Below, in pieces: positions 1-10,956 of a DNA stretch of 64,000 bases. Source of the DNA: Diaporthe sp. PMI_573 (taxonomy: Eukaryota; Ascomycota; Sordariomycetes; Diaporthales; Diaporthaceae). Position 1 is the first letter of the stretch, and the number at the start of each line of letters is the position of its first letter. The notes below the pieces were generated by a model. It did no database searches and had not been told where the DNA came from. It worked only from the letters and a program-made list of their open reading frames with translations. Where the stretch lies: assembly GCA_021399435.1 (NCBI GenBank), contig JAJTUP010000001.1:3472001-3536000 (forward strand). Reading direction: 5' to 3'. A program made the position numbers and the translations under genes.

Positions 1-1437
1 CCTTGGCTAGCGCAGAGTCAAAGCAGGCCCAAGCTACCAAGGCCCAGGAACAGCCGATGAAACTCTGCCCCATTGTCGACTTGGGGGGATTGGACTTGGT
101 GTAGACTGAGAGGACTGGGAAAAAAACAGATCTAGATACTAGCCATCTCACTACCCGAGTGGTGACGACGGGGGCAGGCGTGGGGTGACCGTCTTGTCTG
201 CTTGCGGACAGCCACATCGTAAGGTACTGGCCGCGTGGGTAGACCAGATGTAGAGACAGTCAGTCAGGCCGTCTACCCATCTACTTGGCCCCCAGGTACA
301 GCACACCAGCCGTGAGAGGGCCGCGTCACGCCGCCCCAAGCTGCCCTCCCATCCAATGATGAACGCGAATTGAGACCTGCCAATGAAGTCCATGACCAAG
401 ACGGGGGCCGCCAAACCATCAACAGTCACATCATGTCACGGCTGAGTACAAGAATAAAACGTGCGGCTCCCCCGGAACCAAATCGAGGCGTCTGCGTCCT
501 CGTCGGTCTTGACCCATGACCCGTGTCCGTCTATTGCCTTGCTAATCTATATCTGTATCTATTACCGGGAACCATTTTCCGTCTTTTTCCTTCTCCTCAC
601 CTCTTTGTTGTTTTTGTTGTGCGCCCACTCCGCAATCGAAAACGACATCGCCACCGCCCGAACGCCGCGGTCCAGGCGAGCAGATCTACGAGCAACAAAG
701 TCGATACGGTAACTAGACCTACGGACGGGGCGGGCGACGGACAGCAGGCCGTCTTAAATTTAGTCTGAGGACCAAGGCATCTCTTGCATAGAATCTACCA
801 CGGTACAAGGTGACAAGGCGGAACAAGCAGACAAGGTGAGGGCCTGTTGAGTGGCGACTGTGCGTTCCCTGTCAATGGGGTTGGCGACCGCACCTGCTTC
901 ACCTGCTGCACCTCTCGGCACTGCACCCAGCCACTTGTGACGAGCCTGCGAGCTTGCATTGCCCTGTGCCGTTTCAACCTCTCTACCGGGACGTGGGCGT
1001 GGACGCGACCCAGGGCTGCCGCCACACACACACACCTACCTTGCGCTGCTACCTACAGTAGTCGCATTCCTGCCGCCCTCCTGGCAATAGTCTGCCTCCT
1101 CCCTTCAAGTGTCCGCCGTCCTCATTTCCGCATCGCACCGCATCGCATCGCATCGCGACTCTACAATTCCCACTTTACCGCCCTTCCTCCTCTTATCTAG
1201 GCCCTCGACACCCCAGTCTTGTCTCCACTTCGGTGCACACGCGCCAGCACCGACAAAGCGCAGTTGTCGATCCACGCGCATCGGATTCTCGTTCTATCTG
1301 CGGGTCCTGTGTCAGTTGGATCCGCTCCAGAACCCTGCCAGACCCATCCAACGCCGCGACGAGCCCCGGTTTCCAAGGTTCCCATCACCGATTGACGTAC
1401 AATTACAGAGGGAACTGTCGGCCCCTGCGAAGTCACC
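1..1437. other. intergenic / upstream region
   Basis: I see no credible gene here; the open frames are short and lack family features. The last 300-400 bases are pyrimidine-rich with many short CAA and CCA runs, as is common for a fungal promoter and 5' leader, and lead into the DUF2406 gene. A short tandem GCATC repeat lies at about 1131-1157. Confidence 0.6.
1131..1157. repeat. short tandem GCATC repeat
   Basis: A run of near-perfect CATCG units (one reads CACCG) sits about 280 bases before the DUF2406 start codon. It is too short to be more than a simple-sequence repeat in the leader or promoter. Confidence 0.7.
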
Positions 1438-3019
1438 ATGGCGTCGCAGTATAACACCCACCCCTTGCCTGCGCCCCCGGGCCAGCAGCCCAACCACTCT
1501 AATCAGCAGCAACAACCACAAGTCCACTATCAACAGACGCCCTTGCAGCAGACTCACTCCAACACACAGAGGCCGCGCCCCAGATCCAGAGGTTTTAGTC
1601 TTCAGTCGGACAAGTCCCAGAAGAGTGACAGCAAGAAGGAGCATTTGGTCGAGAGCCACACCGAAAAAGAACGCCGCCGACTGCACAGCAAGGCTGATCC
1701 CACTATGGCTATGAACGAGGCGGAGCCTTGTGCGTTCCTGCCACATCTTCCAGAGCGTGTCGAACGGCCATGCTGACGATTCTCCCATCTTAGCTGCTAT
1801 TGCTGCACATGCCCAGAGCAACCTGCAAAGCCTGCGCGGGCTCCAACACAAAGACCACGCTGGAAACATCATAAGTTTGTCACCCCACTCATCCCTCATC
1901 GCGCAAGAACGTGCTGATTGGGTTCATTGCAGCCGACCCTGACCTGTCCAACCCAACGCGATGGCGAGAGGAGCGACCTCTGGACACAATTCGTGCATTC
2001 GAGGCCGCCATTGATGGCAGCTACAGAAGCTCCATGATTAACTCAGGAGGTAACTATCATCTGTCCCAACCCATCACCTCCACCACGTACACCCCGCTCC
2101 TTTGGAACTGCACTTTTTTTTTTTTTTTGGTAGGAATGCTTCATGCGGCGGGAAAGAGCCATCTTTCTCCTATGCGCTCATTGGAACCGGTCAACGAGGT
2201 GCAGCGACCAAAGTTCCGCCTGGCAGCTATGGAGCACCTCCCTCCGTCACCTCCTCATGCCACCTCAAAATAATTGGTACAAATACTCACAACTTATCCT
2301 ATTAAAGACAACGAGTCCGTGATGACTTTCAACCCAAGGAGCAGCTACTACGGCGGTGGCAGTAAGCTACCCTTCCGCTTGAATCTTATTTTGGTTCCGA
2401 TGTCCGAGAAGCACACATCTGACATGTCCCGACAGATAATGGCCGTTATCAACACGACAGCTACTACGGAAACAGCCGGCCCCAGTCAACCTTCAGGCCT
2501 GAGAGTGGTGCACCCCGGGATGGTTATCAAGATCAGTATCGATGGGGCCCTCAGGACCGCAGAAGACCACCTCCACGCATGGGACCCGGCCCCGGCCCTG
2601 AACAACAGTATCGGAATCGACAAAATGGTGCGAATCTTTATGGGCAGGGCAATAATCAGCGATCCTACGAAACGGTCGCTTCGGGCTCCGGTGCTTCGGG
2701 GGAGCCAGCTGGCTATCAGACGGACCCAACGAGCTCAGACAACAGCTCCATTGAGCGCCAGCAGCCAAGGCGCCAGCCGGAACCCATGAACGATTATGGG
2801 ATAGGCTTCAGTCAGACACCCGAGTATCAAACATCGTCTTTCACTATGCAGAGCCCTGGATCTGCTCAGCATGGGTATCAGAATGGCGGAGGGCCCCCAT
2901 CGGTGCCGAGGAAGGATGGGGCTGTTCTCAGGAAACCGACGACGCAGGAGTCGCAACAACGACCAGACACGGGCGAGAAGCGAAAGAGCTGGTTTAAGCG
3001 CCTAAGCAAGGGTTTCTAA
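1438..3019 (+). CDS. DUF2406 domain protein
   Basis: Five exons fit: 1438-1729, 1794-1874, 1933-2049, 2308-2361 and 2436-3019, all joins in phase. The N-terminal third carries the DUF2406 signature: KADPTMAMNEAEP, then LQHKDHAGN, DPDLSNPTR and ERPLDTIRAFEAAIDG. The rest is a Tyr/Gly/Gln/Pro-rich low-complexity tail ending in the basic, aromatic KSWFKRLSKGF, a conserved terminus as I recall the family. The family (yeast YMR295C type) has no settled biochemical function; cortical or stress-linked roles have been suggested for relatives. The 258-bp third intron holds a T-run at about 2113-2129 and is much longer than the others. If it were wrongly drawn, only the middle of the tail would change; the domain call is secure. 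Confidence 0.88.
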
Positions 3020-4275
3020 GGGGCAACACTCGAATCGAGGGAACAGGCCGGGTCATGACGAGCACAAACGTTGGCGGCCGAAGGACTGGAAGGCCCAAAC
3101 ATTGCCACTCGACTCGCCAATATCCACACCACAATCATGCTCATCAACAGACACAGCTGGTAGACTTTTTGGATACTAGATTACCCGCCCGTCGAAACGA
3201 GATCGAACGCCTCGAACCTCGGCGGCTCATGCGGCTGGTCGAGCTTCAAGACGCGATGCTTTCACCGTGAACAAGAAACGTGGAGCACAGTCCCGAAACA
3301 ACAATACCCGACTACTCACTTTTAGTATTGTCACCACACATTACTCCGATCATAAAGAAATAGCAACTTTCGAGGCCCGAACGTGGCCATAATAGCGACA
3401 GGCGGAGAGATAGCGTATAGGGATCTTGCGACGGCTGACGAGAACTGCTGGCTAAACAAGCTGTCTGAACCAACGGCGATCACCACTACGGGATGGGTAG
3501 GACTGGAGGGCTTCATGGACAAATAAGTCGATTGATTTTCGCATCAACGATGTCGGAACATAACGGGATACACGAGTACATATGATGCTGAGCGACGGAA
3601 GCCTTGTACCAGAATGCGAGGTGCATGTCGGCTTTTGCCTTTTCCCGCATGGATAGGGCTTGACTGAGTCTAGGACATAGACCTGGAAGGGGAACTCCAG
3701 CAAGCGTGGGCTGACCAGCCTGGGAACGGTTAATACCCAAATCTGAACGCTCATTAGCAGTCGATGTTTCCTTATAAAGAATGGAGGCAGGTCATGCCAT
3801 GCCAGGTGGCGGCAGGACGGGCGGTGTCCGGATCACGGCACACTAGGTGGGAAGGGCGTGCCTATCGAGGCACTGGCGTTTATACCTGATTTCGGATAGA
3901 GGCAGCCTCTCACTCTGCCTGGATGGAGCGGCTTGCAATGACATTTGGAGGGCTATGTTTCAAAGCCCAAAGCGGCCAACCTCGCGCGTGTTGAATCTTG
4001 TCACATGCTTCTTCGTGTGTGCGTGAAGGCAGGTACCCTCCTCCCCCTGCATATGTGACATGAGGGACGGGTTTTTTGCAGTGCTTATAAGACAACTATT
4101 GCAAACCCAACCTTCCATTGAAGCCGGAATGTATCTACTGCCTGCCCGTGTCCATACAGCAGGATAATTACATAGTGAACGACTCGACACATGCGTCGTG
4201 ATGTCCGGGTGGCCCAAAGGCACTGCAGACACAGGTAGGCAGGCGGGCAGGCGGGCAGGCGGGCAAGCAGGTCCT
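3020..4275. other. intergenic, no gene seen
   Basis: This stretch lies between the 3' ends of the DUF2406 gene and VMA21, which converge. Short frames on both strands show no recognisable domain or splicing pattern. It probably contains both 3' untranslated regions. Confidence 0.6.
4238..4265. repeat. GGCAGGCG-type tandem repeat
   Basis: About three and a half tandem copies of a GGCAGGCG unit lie immediately downstream of the VMA21 stop codon, in its probable 3' untranslated region. Confidence 0.75.
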
Positions 4276-4870
4276 TCAGCGGTCCTTCTTGCCCTCCTTT
4301 CTCTTCTTCTCGTCGTACTGCTCCGACTGGTCCTCCCTCATGGCGACGATCACATACGCGACCAGCACAACGTTGGCCATGATGGCCGCCGTGGCGCCCG
4401 CGAAGGTTGAGTTGCCTTTCGGTGAGAGGAGGCATTGGTCAGCCAGCTGCTCGGTCGTTGGGATATAAGGTGGGTTGAAAGAAAATCGTGTGCTTTTGTC
4501 TAATGAATACACTCACCTTTGAATACCGTGTTGACCGTCGCGAAGTACGAGCCGATGGGCACGACTATCATGGCGAAGGTGAAGGCCAGCAGCTTCACGA
4601 TCACGTCCCTGAGGGCGCCGCCGGGGGCTTTGTGTCAGCAGCAATTCGACCATAATCATGCACGCACTTCCCTTCTTCCTCATCCCATTCGACCTGGTGA
4701 GTCCATCGGGAAGAGGAAAGGGCCAGGGCCGGGGGGCATAAGGTGGGCTACACGTACGTGGGCACCGCCGGGGCGATGTTGGACTTCGTGTCGGCCGCAG
4801 AGCCGGCGCCGTCCATGTCATCTTTGTCGAGGATGGTCTTCTCGGTCGAGATGATTCTTTGGGCGGCCAT
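4276..4870 (-). CDS. VMA21: V-ATPase assembly integral membrane protein VMA21
   Basis: Three exons on the minus strand, 4870-4758, 4608-4517 and 4415-4276, give 114 residues, the normal size for the family. VMA21 is an ER membrane chaperone that assembles the V0 sector of the vacuolar proton ATPase and escorts it to the Golgi. The acidic N-terminal tail ends in the family motif SNIAPAVPT, followed by two hydrophobic segments (about residues 41-61 and 74-94) joined by a loop containing FKGNSTFAGA. The C-terminus is charged and ends KKDR, which fits a KKXX dilysine ER-retrieval signal. Donor GTACGT and GTGAGT and acceptors CAG and AAG are clear. The start is the ATG giving MAAQRIIS, matching homologues as I recall them. 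Confidence 0.95.
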
Positions 4871-5592
4871 GGTTTTGCTGGCGGGGCTTTGCGGATGTGT
4901 GAGTGGGTCGAGGCTGTGAGGGGGAGAAGAGTCCGAGTGTTGTGTGGGTGAGAGTGAGTGCAGACGTGCTGAGGCGAAAAGCCTGAGCTGGGTGGATTCG
5001 CGATGATGTCTTGAATTGGTGCTGAGCTTCAAGCTCACCAAGTGCCGTGTGGATAGGTTGGCGCTGATGTGGCGACGTACCTGAGTGAAAGAGTTACTGA
5101 GGGGCGGCTTGGCTCCACAGGCTACGCAGTGGTACCTGAATCCACTAAAATTCCACCCCGGCATGACTACCTCTCGGGCAGGTTTGGTTTCCCAGTCACA
5201 ACGCAATATTTAATGATACTACAGAGATTTATGCTATAAAACATATGAGGGAAATCAGACATGAGTGATGAGCCACAGGAGTGTATGTTCGTGTAATATA
5301 GCCGCTGAAGCCCGACAGGAAGCGAGCCACCTTTGCGATATGTAGCATCGCGTAGCTCTCTATATATACGTGACACGATAGACACGGCGTTAAGAAAAGG
5401 AGGAGCTCTAGTGAATTAACCATATTATTGATCATTGTAATGAGCCTACACGCGTCTACATAAAGATGCTATGGGGGGTATCGCAATCAGAAACCCGACT
5501 CCTGTCTACAACGCCAACTGCATGCTGCCTTGCGCGTACGTTTATGAATGCCCGTATCCTTTTCCTCGGTCTCCCCCCCCCCTTCTAATTTC
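4871..5592. other. intergenic, no gene seen
   Basis: This is the upstream side of VMA21 and the downstream side of the FUN30-like gene, both on the minus strand. The part from about 5200 to 5460 is A+T-richer than its surroundings and has no coding potential that I can support. Confidence 0.6.
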
Positions 5593-8500
5593 TTACTGCT
5601 CGAGAAGCATCTTGGAGACCTCAGCCTCTACATCTGCGCCCGTGATCTCCTCGTGGTGGCCGGTGATCTTTCCAGCAAGCTCCAGCTTGCGCTGGCATGC
5701 CTTGTAGATAAGCTCATCGATGGTGCCCTTGGACAGGAGGCGGCTGACCTCTACCTCGCGCTCCTGACCCAGGCGGTGGGCTCGATTCTCGCTGTTTTTC
5801 AAGTTAGTCAAGTTGGATTGTGGCCTAGCCTGGGGTTATGAGAGAATACTTACGCCTGGATGTCGTCCTGTGGGTTGTCCGACTGGTCGAACAGGATGAC
5901 CTTGTTGGCGGCTGTCAGGTTGATGCCCGTGCCGCCGGCCTTGGTCGTCAACAGAAATACTGTGATTGTCTTGTCGTCGTTGAACTGGTCGATGAGCTGC
6001 TGGCGCTCGGCGACCTTGGTCTCTCCCTGCAGGACGAGGTGTCTGATGCCTGCCTGCGCGAGACACTCTTCAAGGATGGAGAGGACCATCGCGAAACGTG
6101 AAAACACAAGGACCCGGTCGCCGTCCTTCTGGTATGCGCCGATGAGCTCCAAGAGCTTCTGGACCTTGCCGCTCTTCAACCACGTGTCCTCGGGACAGTC
6201 AAAGCTGCGGATGCAGGGGTAATCACGGCACCAGAGGTGGAGCTGGAAGTCGGACTCATTCTTCAACTCATTAGTCAGGTGTGTGAGGTCGGGCTGCCTC
6301 AAGATGTCTTGATCCACAGACTTCATCAGGACCCTCGCCATCTTCTCGCACTTTTCGTCGGTAAAGAAGCGGCGGAAGAGCTGCGGGTGTATGGCGGCCT
6401 TGCGGAGTTGGATCCAGGGGTTGTTCATGTCGTTCTTGCGACCACCGCTGCCGGCTTTGTGAAGCTTGGCATCGCGGAACCTGTTGACGAAGTCGTCATA
6501 TAGCGCCTTCTGGCTGTCGTCCATGTCGCAGTAGACAGCCTTACGGATCTTTGCGGGCATGTTGGTTAAGACCTGTTCCTTGGTCCGCTGTAGGATGAAG
6601 GGCTCCAGTATACTCCGTGCGCGCTTCACTCGGTCGCTCAGCAGTACGGCACCCTCGGAGACCTGCTGAAGTGATGCTTTCTGCACGAACAGCTCCTGAA
6701 GATGGTCGCTGTAGCGATCGAAAACACTTGGAGACAGAAAATTCAAGAGTGAAACCATCTCCATGATGTTGTTCTGGATAGGTGTACCGGTCATGATGAG
6801 CTTCCAGGCCGCGTCGATTCGGATCAGGTCCTTGTAGATCTGAGCGTTGGGGTTTTTCAACTTGTGGCCCTCGTCGAAGATTGCCGCATTGATGCCGATC
6901 TTGTTCATCGCACTCACATCCCGAGAACGGCTCATCTGCGAGTACGAGGTGAGAATGACATGGTATTCCTCAGGCGATTCCCGGATCTCGAGCGCAAGCT
7001 CGTCGCGCTCGCCAGGCTTGCCAGAGTACCTGATGACAGACAGGTCGGGGGCGAACTTTTCGAACTCGTTCTCCCAGTTCTCCAGGACGGAGGGTGGGAC
7101 GACGACCAAGTTAGGCCAAGGCCTCTCCTGGAAGTAGCCGGCGTCGAACCGGTCCTTGAGCAGAGCCATGAACGCCACCACCTGGCAGGTCTTCCCCAGG
7201 CCCATATCGTCGGCAAGGATGCCTCCGAAGCGCTGGCCGTACAGCTGCCACATCCAGTTCATGCCAAACAGCTGATACGGCTGCATGGTGCAGTGGTCCC
7301 GCATTGCCTTCGGCTCGCGAGGAAACGGGAGGATGTCGGAGTTGTCACCAGATGTGCATTTTGTCACGCCCATCTGGTCCATCTTCCACGAGCCGATCTT
7401 GGTCCTGATTTTGTAGCCCTGGGTATCGCAGTACTCGACAACTCGGTCGATTGCATCGAGTCGCTTCATGTACTCGACCAGCTCGTCAAATACCTCCTGG
7501 CCGAGGTCGTGCCTGACCTTCTTGCCGCGGGACGTCTTGAACTTGATGACAGCTTTGACCTGTTCCACTGTTCGGAAAGGTCGCTTGTCGAGCATGTGCT
7601 TCGCTGCGTCCCGCTGGATCTTGGCATCAGCCATAAGGCTCTCCACGGAGCAGACTCCGAGGTATTGCAGTATCTTGTCCTTGCGCTTGGTTCCCACCAG
7701 CGTCTTGGGGGCGGTAGCCTTGCCGGGCGACCGGCCCTCTGTCTCGCTCTCGTCCCCGGAAGACTCCTCCTGCTGATCCAAGACAAAGTTGTCTCCGCCG
7801 TCCTTATCGTTGGAGGTATCGCCGAGGTCGTCGTCGGCATCGTCGTCGCTAATCAGGTTGCTAAGCTGAGAAGTTGGTTGAATGACCTGTGAGGAGCTTG
7901 GGGAGTTGTTGGGGTTTCGACCGCGCACGAGTCGCCTGCGCTTCGAGGGTGGCGAAGGGGTTCGAGAGGGTTCGGAGCTCCTGGAGGAAGGCTGCGCCGA
8001 GGGCTGTGAGCCAATGGAGCTGGAGGGCGAAGTGGTTGAGGAGGACTTGAACCCGCGGGATACCTTTGCCAGCTGTTGTTTAGAAGCCTGCTGTTTGTGG
8101 AGCGAAGCACTTGGGGGCGACTCGGACTTGGGCTGCTGGCGTTGGAAGGAGGATCGCTGAATATCGCCTCGGGCGGGCCGCTCGTCGCCAGAACTATCGG
8201 CAGCATATCGAGTAGGGGACGTGTCTAGCTCATCGTCCGAGAGGTTACCAAACTCGCGCTTGCCGGGGGCCCGGTTCACTGGGGACCGAGGGACGGGCTT
8301 TGTATTGATCCTTGGGGGAGGCCTGAAAGAGGTGCCAGCAGGGGCCATCAGACCGCCAACCATCCGCGAGAAAGCAGACGGCAGGGTCGGTTTCTGGTAG
8401 GGCGAGGAGGCGGGGACCTCGATTCTGGTGCCGTCAGATTGAGGCGACGTGGACGGCGACTTTTTGACGGTGGCGCCGAGGCCAAGCCTAGGGCGGTCGC

Positions 8501-8750
8501 TGACGATCTGGGTGGGTTGGGTGACTTGGGTGGCTTGGGTGGGCTGGGTGGGCTGGGTGATGGGCTTGAAAGCTGGTCGACTCAGGATCTGTGTTGGTTG
8601 TGTGAAGTAGGGCGACGAGTGAGCGCCGTCCACCAGCAGCTCGTCGTCGTCGGAGCTGATAGCGATTGGGTCTTCCTCGAGACCAGCAGGCGGGCTGCTG
8701 GTCGCTGGGACAACCTCGCGGCGAGGCGAGGTGAAGGGGGAGGAACTCAT
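5593..8750 (-). CDS. FUN30: SNF2-family chromatin remodeller, FUN30/SMARCAD1 type
   Basis: Two exons, 8750-5854 and 5791-5593, joined in phase across a 62-bp intron, give 1031 residues. FUN30 ATPases slide and exchange nucleosomes, act in heterochromatin silencing and promote DNA-end resection. Residues 1-330 are Ser/Pro-rich and disordered, with acidic patches and a Thr-Gln-Pro repeat near 50-80. Then comes the family-specific helical region (ILQYLGVCSVESLM ... KRPFRTVEQ). The ATPase core has Walker A in ILADDMGLGKT near residue 509, DEGH (motif II) near 624 and the C-terminal motif GGTGINLTAANKVI. The second exon supplies ENRAHRLGQ (motif VI), which fixes the splice junction. DEGH and the helical region favour FUN30 over ISWI or RAD54. 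Nothing suggests inactivation. Confidence 0.95.
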
Positions 8751-10124
8751 GCTTCAAGTACAATAGTGACAGCAGCAGGTTGGGTGGGTGGGTGAACAAT
8801 TGGGTTTTTGGCTTTCAACTGGGGTTTGAGGTGAGGTTTGGGCGGGTTGGAGGTTGAAAGGAAGTGTGGTCGAACGTGAGCGGGTGGCCGTCCAGTTCCG
8901 TACAACTTTGAATTTAGTATATCGGGCAACAAAAAAAAGGGACAAGCGCTGGGGTGGTCGCGTTCCCCATGTGGGGTAGACCATCACAAATTGCTCGAAA
9001 CGCGCCTCGCCGCGCGAATGCACGTGGTTCAATGGATGCATGTTGCATGTGGTTTCTGCCAGAAAGTTCAACACGCACGCCGTAGGCTGCTGAATGGCTG
9101 ATGGAGAAGAATTACCCTTCGATTTGCAAAAAGTGAAGTCTTGACTTGTTTTATGTTGCCTATTGTTATTGTCTATCTGTTGTCCCGCATTGTTTGACAT
9201 GTTTCCGAGTGTTGGGCGCATTCAAACCTGGCGCAGGGCAATCCTCAGAGGCGAGGGCCGTAGAAAAGGGGCAGGCCCGGTTCAGTTGAACGCCTGCGGA
9301 TACCGGATGTCTGCATGAACAATCAGAGTAGTTCCCTACGCGATAGCTCATCTTCCGAGAATGATGTCTTGGGATTTGACTTGGTCACTCGAGGCGCGTC
9401 TTTGACATTGTGCTCGCGTGGCTCGGTGCAGTCGACCAGGTCTAGTCTAGTGGGTACCTAGGTCGCTAGCCGGGGGTACTCCCTGCAAGCTCCCAGCATG
9501 GGGGCCGTCTTATCACGTTACGTCATGGCGGTGATACGGCTGAGAGTAGTTGGGTCGAGGCAAATGGAGGGCGAGATGGAACCACCAAAAGGGAAGGCGA
9601 GTTGCCCAGTCGGACCTCTCTTGGGATTATGTGCTTCTACTCACGGGAACTTGGCCCAAAGGGTGTCCTTGTCCTATAGAGTTCTGCCCGGCTGGACTGC
9701 AGTGGACTGCAGTGGACTGGTACTGGACTGGTTCTAACCACAAACATGCCCTACACAAAACCCAACAGTCAGTCCATCGGAATCACCCCACGGGTTTGTG
9801 AGAAGGAATTACGTACCCCAATCTTGCCCTATCATATCGGCCGACGAAGGAATGGCGTAGTCTACTGCCCAGCTATCCCACGTCCTTGGGACATGACGCT
9901 GCTTTGATTCGTTCGGCACAGACCCTGCTTTATATCTGCTTCTCCCTCCGTCATACGACGACCTGGACTTTCTACTGCCCTCCCTTGTACTTGGTCCAGC
10001 TGAAGCCAAATCTTCTCTACATATCGAGTCACTTCACCCCAGTCTTTGCGCTGTGGCACATCTCGAATCTTGTCCGCATCTACCACTCAAGACCCACATC
10101 CTCACACCCAAACGAATCACCAAG
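8751..10124. other. intergenic, divergent promoter region
   Basis: This region separates the divergent FUN30-like and DUF3602 genes, so both promoters should lie here. No coding region was found. Bases next to 8750 carry GGTTTGGG/GGGTGGG-type G-rich runs. Confidence 0.6.
9692..9732. repeat. TGGACTGCAG-type tandem repeat
   Basis: About four imperfect copies of a 10-base TGGACTGCAG-like unit lie about 400 bases upstream of the DUF3602 start codon. Confidence 0.65.
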
Positions 10125-10739
10125 ATGAGTACCCCAGTGAGCCACGGGAGGGGTGGCCAGGGAAACGTGTATCCAGATGATACCAAGTACACGGATGGTG
10201 AGGTTGTCCGTGAGGGAGAGGCCGGCACCGGCGTGAGCACCGGACGAGGAGGTACGTGACGCTTCTCATTTCTGGTATGCCAAGGGCAGGGCCAAGTCGA
10301 CATGGGGCGGGCCGTACGTTCCCTTATCTCTGATGTTATCACCGGTCGAGAGCCCAAACCCCGCCTGTCAATGTGGCGTGACCGGCCTCGACCAGGAAGC
10401 TAGAAAGCCAGCGAGGCGGTGTTTCGACAGGGCACATCCGGAAGAGGCAATGGGAGCGGCGCCCGTGTTTTTAACCCCCGTCTCCATGCTCTCGAATATA
10501 GCTAATATCGCTTAGGAGCCGCCAACATATCGGATACCAACGCTGCCACTCCACGAACGGACAGAGAGGTCGTCCCGGAGGCGGCTACCAGGCCTTCTAC
10601 CGACAACCAGGATCACCACACTGGGAGGGGTGGCGAGGGCAATGTCCATCACGCCCACAAAGAAGGCGAGGAGAAGGGCACGCACAAGGGTCTGGCGGAC
10701 AAGCTGAAGGCCAAGGTCATGGGTGTCCTCAAGAAATAA
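10125..10739 (+). CDS. DUF3602 (GRGG-repeat) protein
   Basis: Two exons, 10125-10251 and 10516-10739, split by a 264-bp intron, encode 116 residues. The product has three Gly-Arg-Gly-Gly-x-x-Asn repeats: GRGGQGNV near the start, GRGGAAN across the splice junction, and GRGGEGNV in the second half. A conserved block REVVPEAATRPS lies between, and the basic C-terminus reads LADKLKAKVMGVLKK. This is the layout of the small fungal DUF3602 family, to which yeast Par32 belongs; it is predicted to be disordered and phosphorylated, with links to ammonium transport control in yeast. No function can be assigned here beyond family. The intron interrupting the second repeat restores that repeat exactly, which supports the join. 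Confidence 0.9.
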
Positions 10740-10956
10740 GGTCACTGACCGTAAAGGATCGGGCCGTGTTTTCTGGTGTGGTTTTCTGTTGCTTAATGAT
10801 ATCCGGCCTAGGGCCCTTCTGCTTTTCACGTCGACGAAGTAACTTCAGGGCAGATTCTATGAGGGGGGTTTTCAACTTCATCGCGTCTCAACGTTCTACC
10901 CAAGTACTCGATTGCTCAGGCCATGCGTGCTTCTCTCGCCGGTGCAGTGGAGGCTG

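Noticed and set aside
1109..1714. Plus-strand frame of 201 codons overlapping the DUF2406 first exon
   Set aside because: It is in a different frame from the DUF2406 protein and its Arg/Ser/Pro-rich translation reflects the pyrimidine-rich leader.
6864..7892. Open frame of 342 codons antisense to the FUN30-like gene
   Set aside because: It lies wholly opposite conserved helicase motifs and shows no domain of its own.
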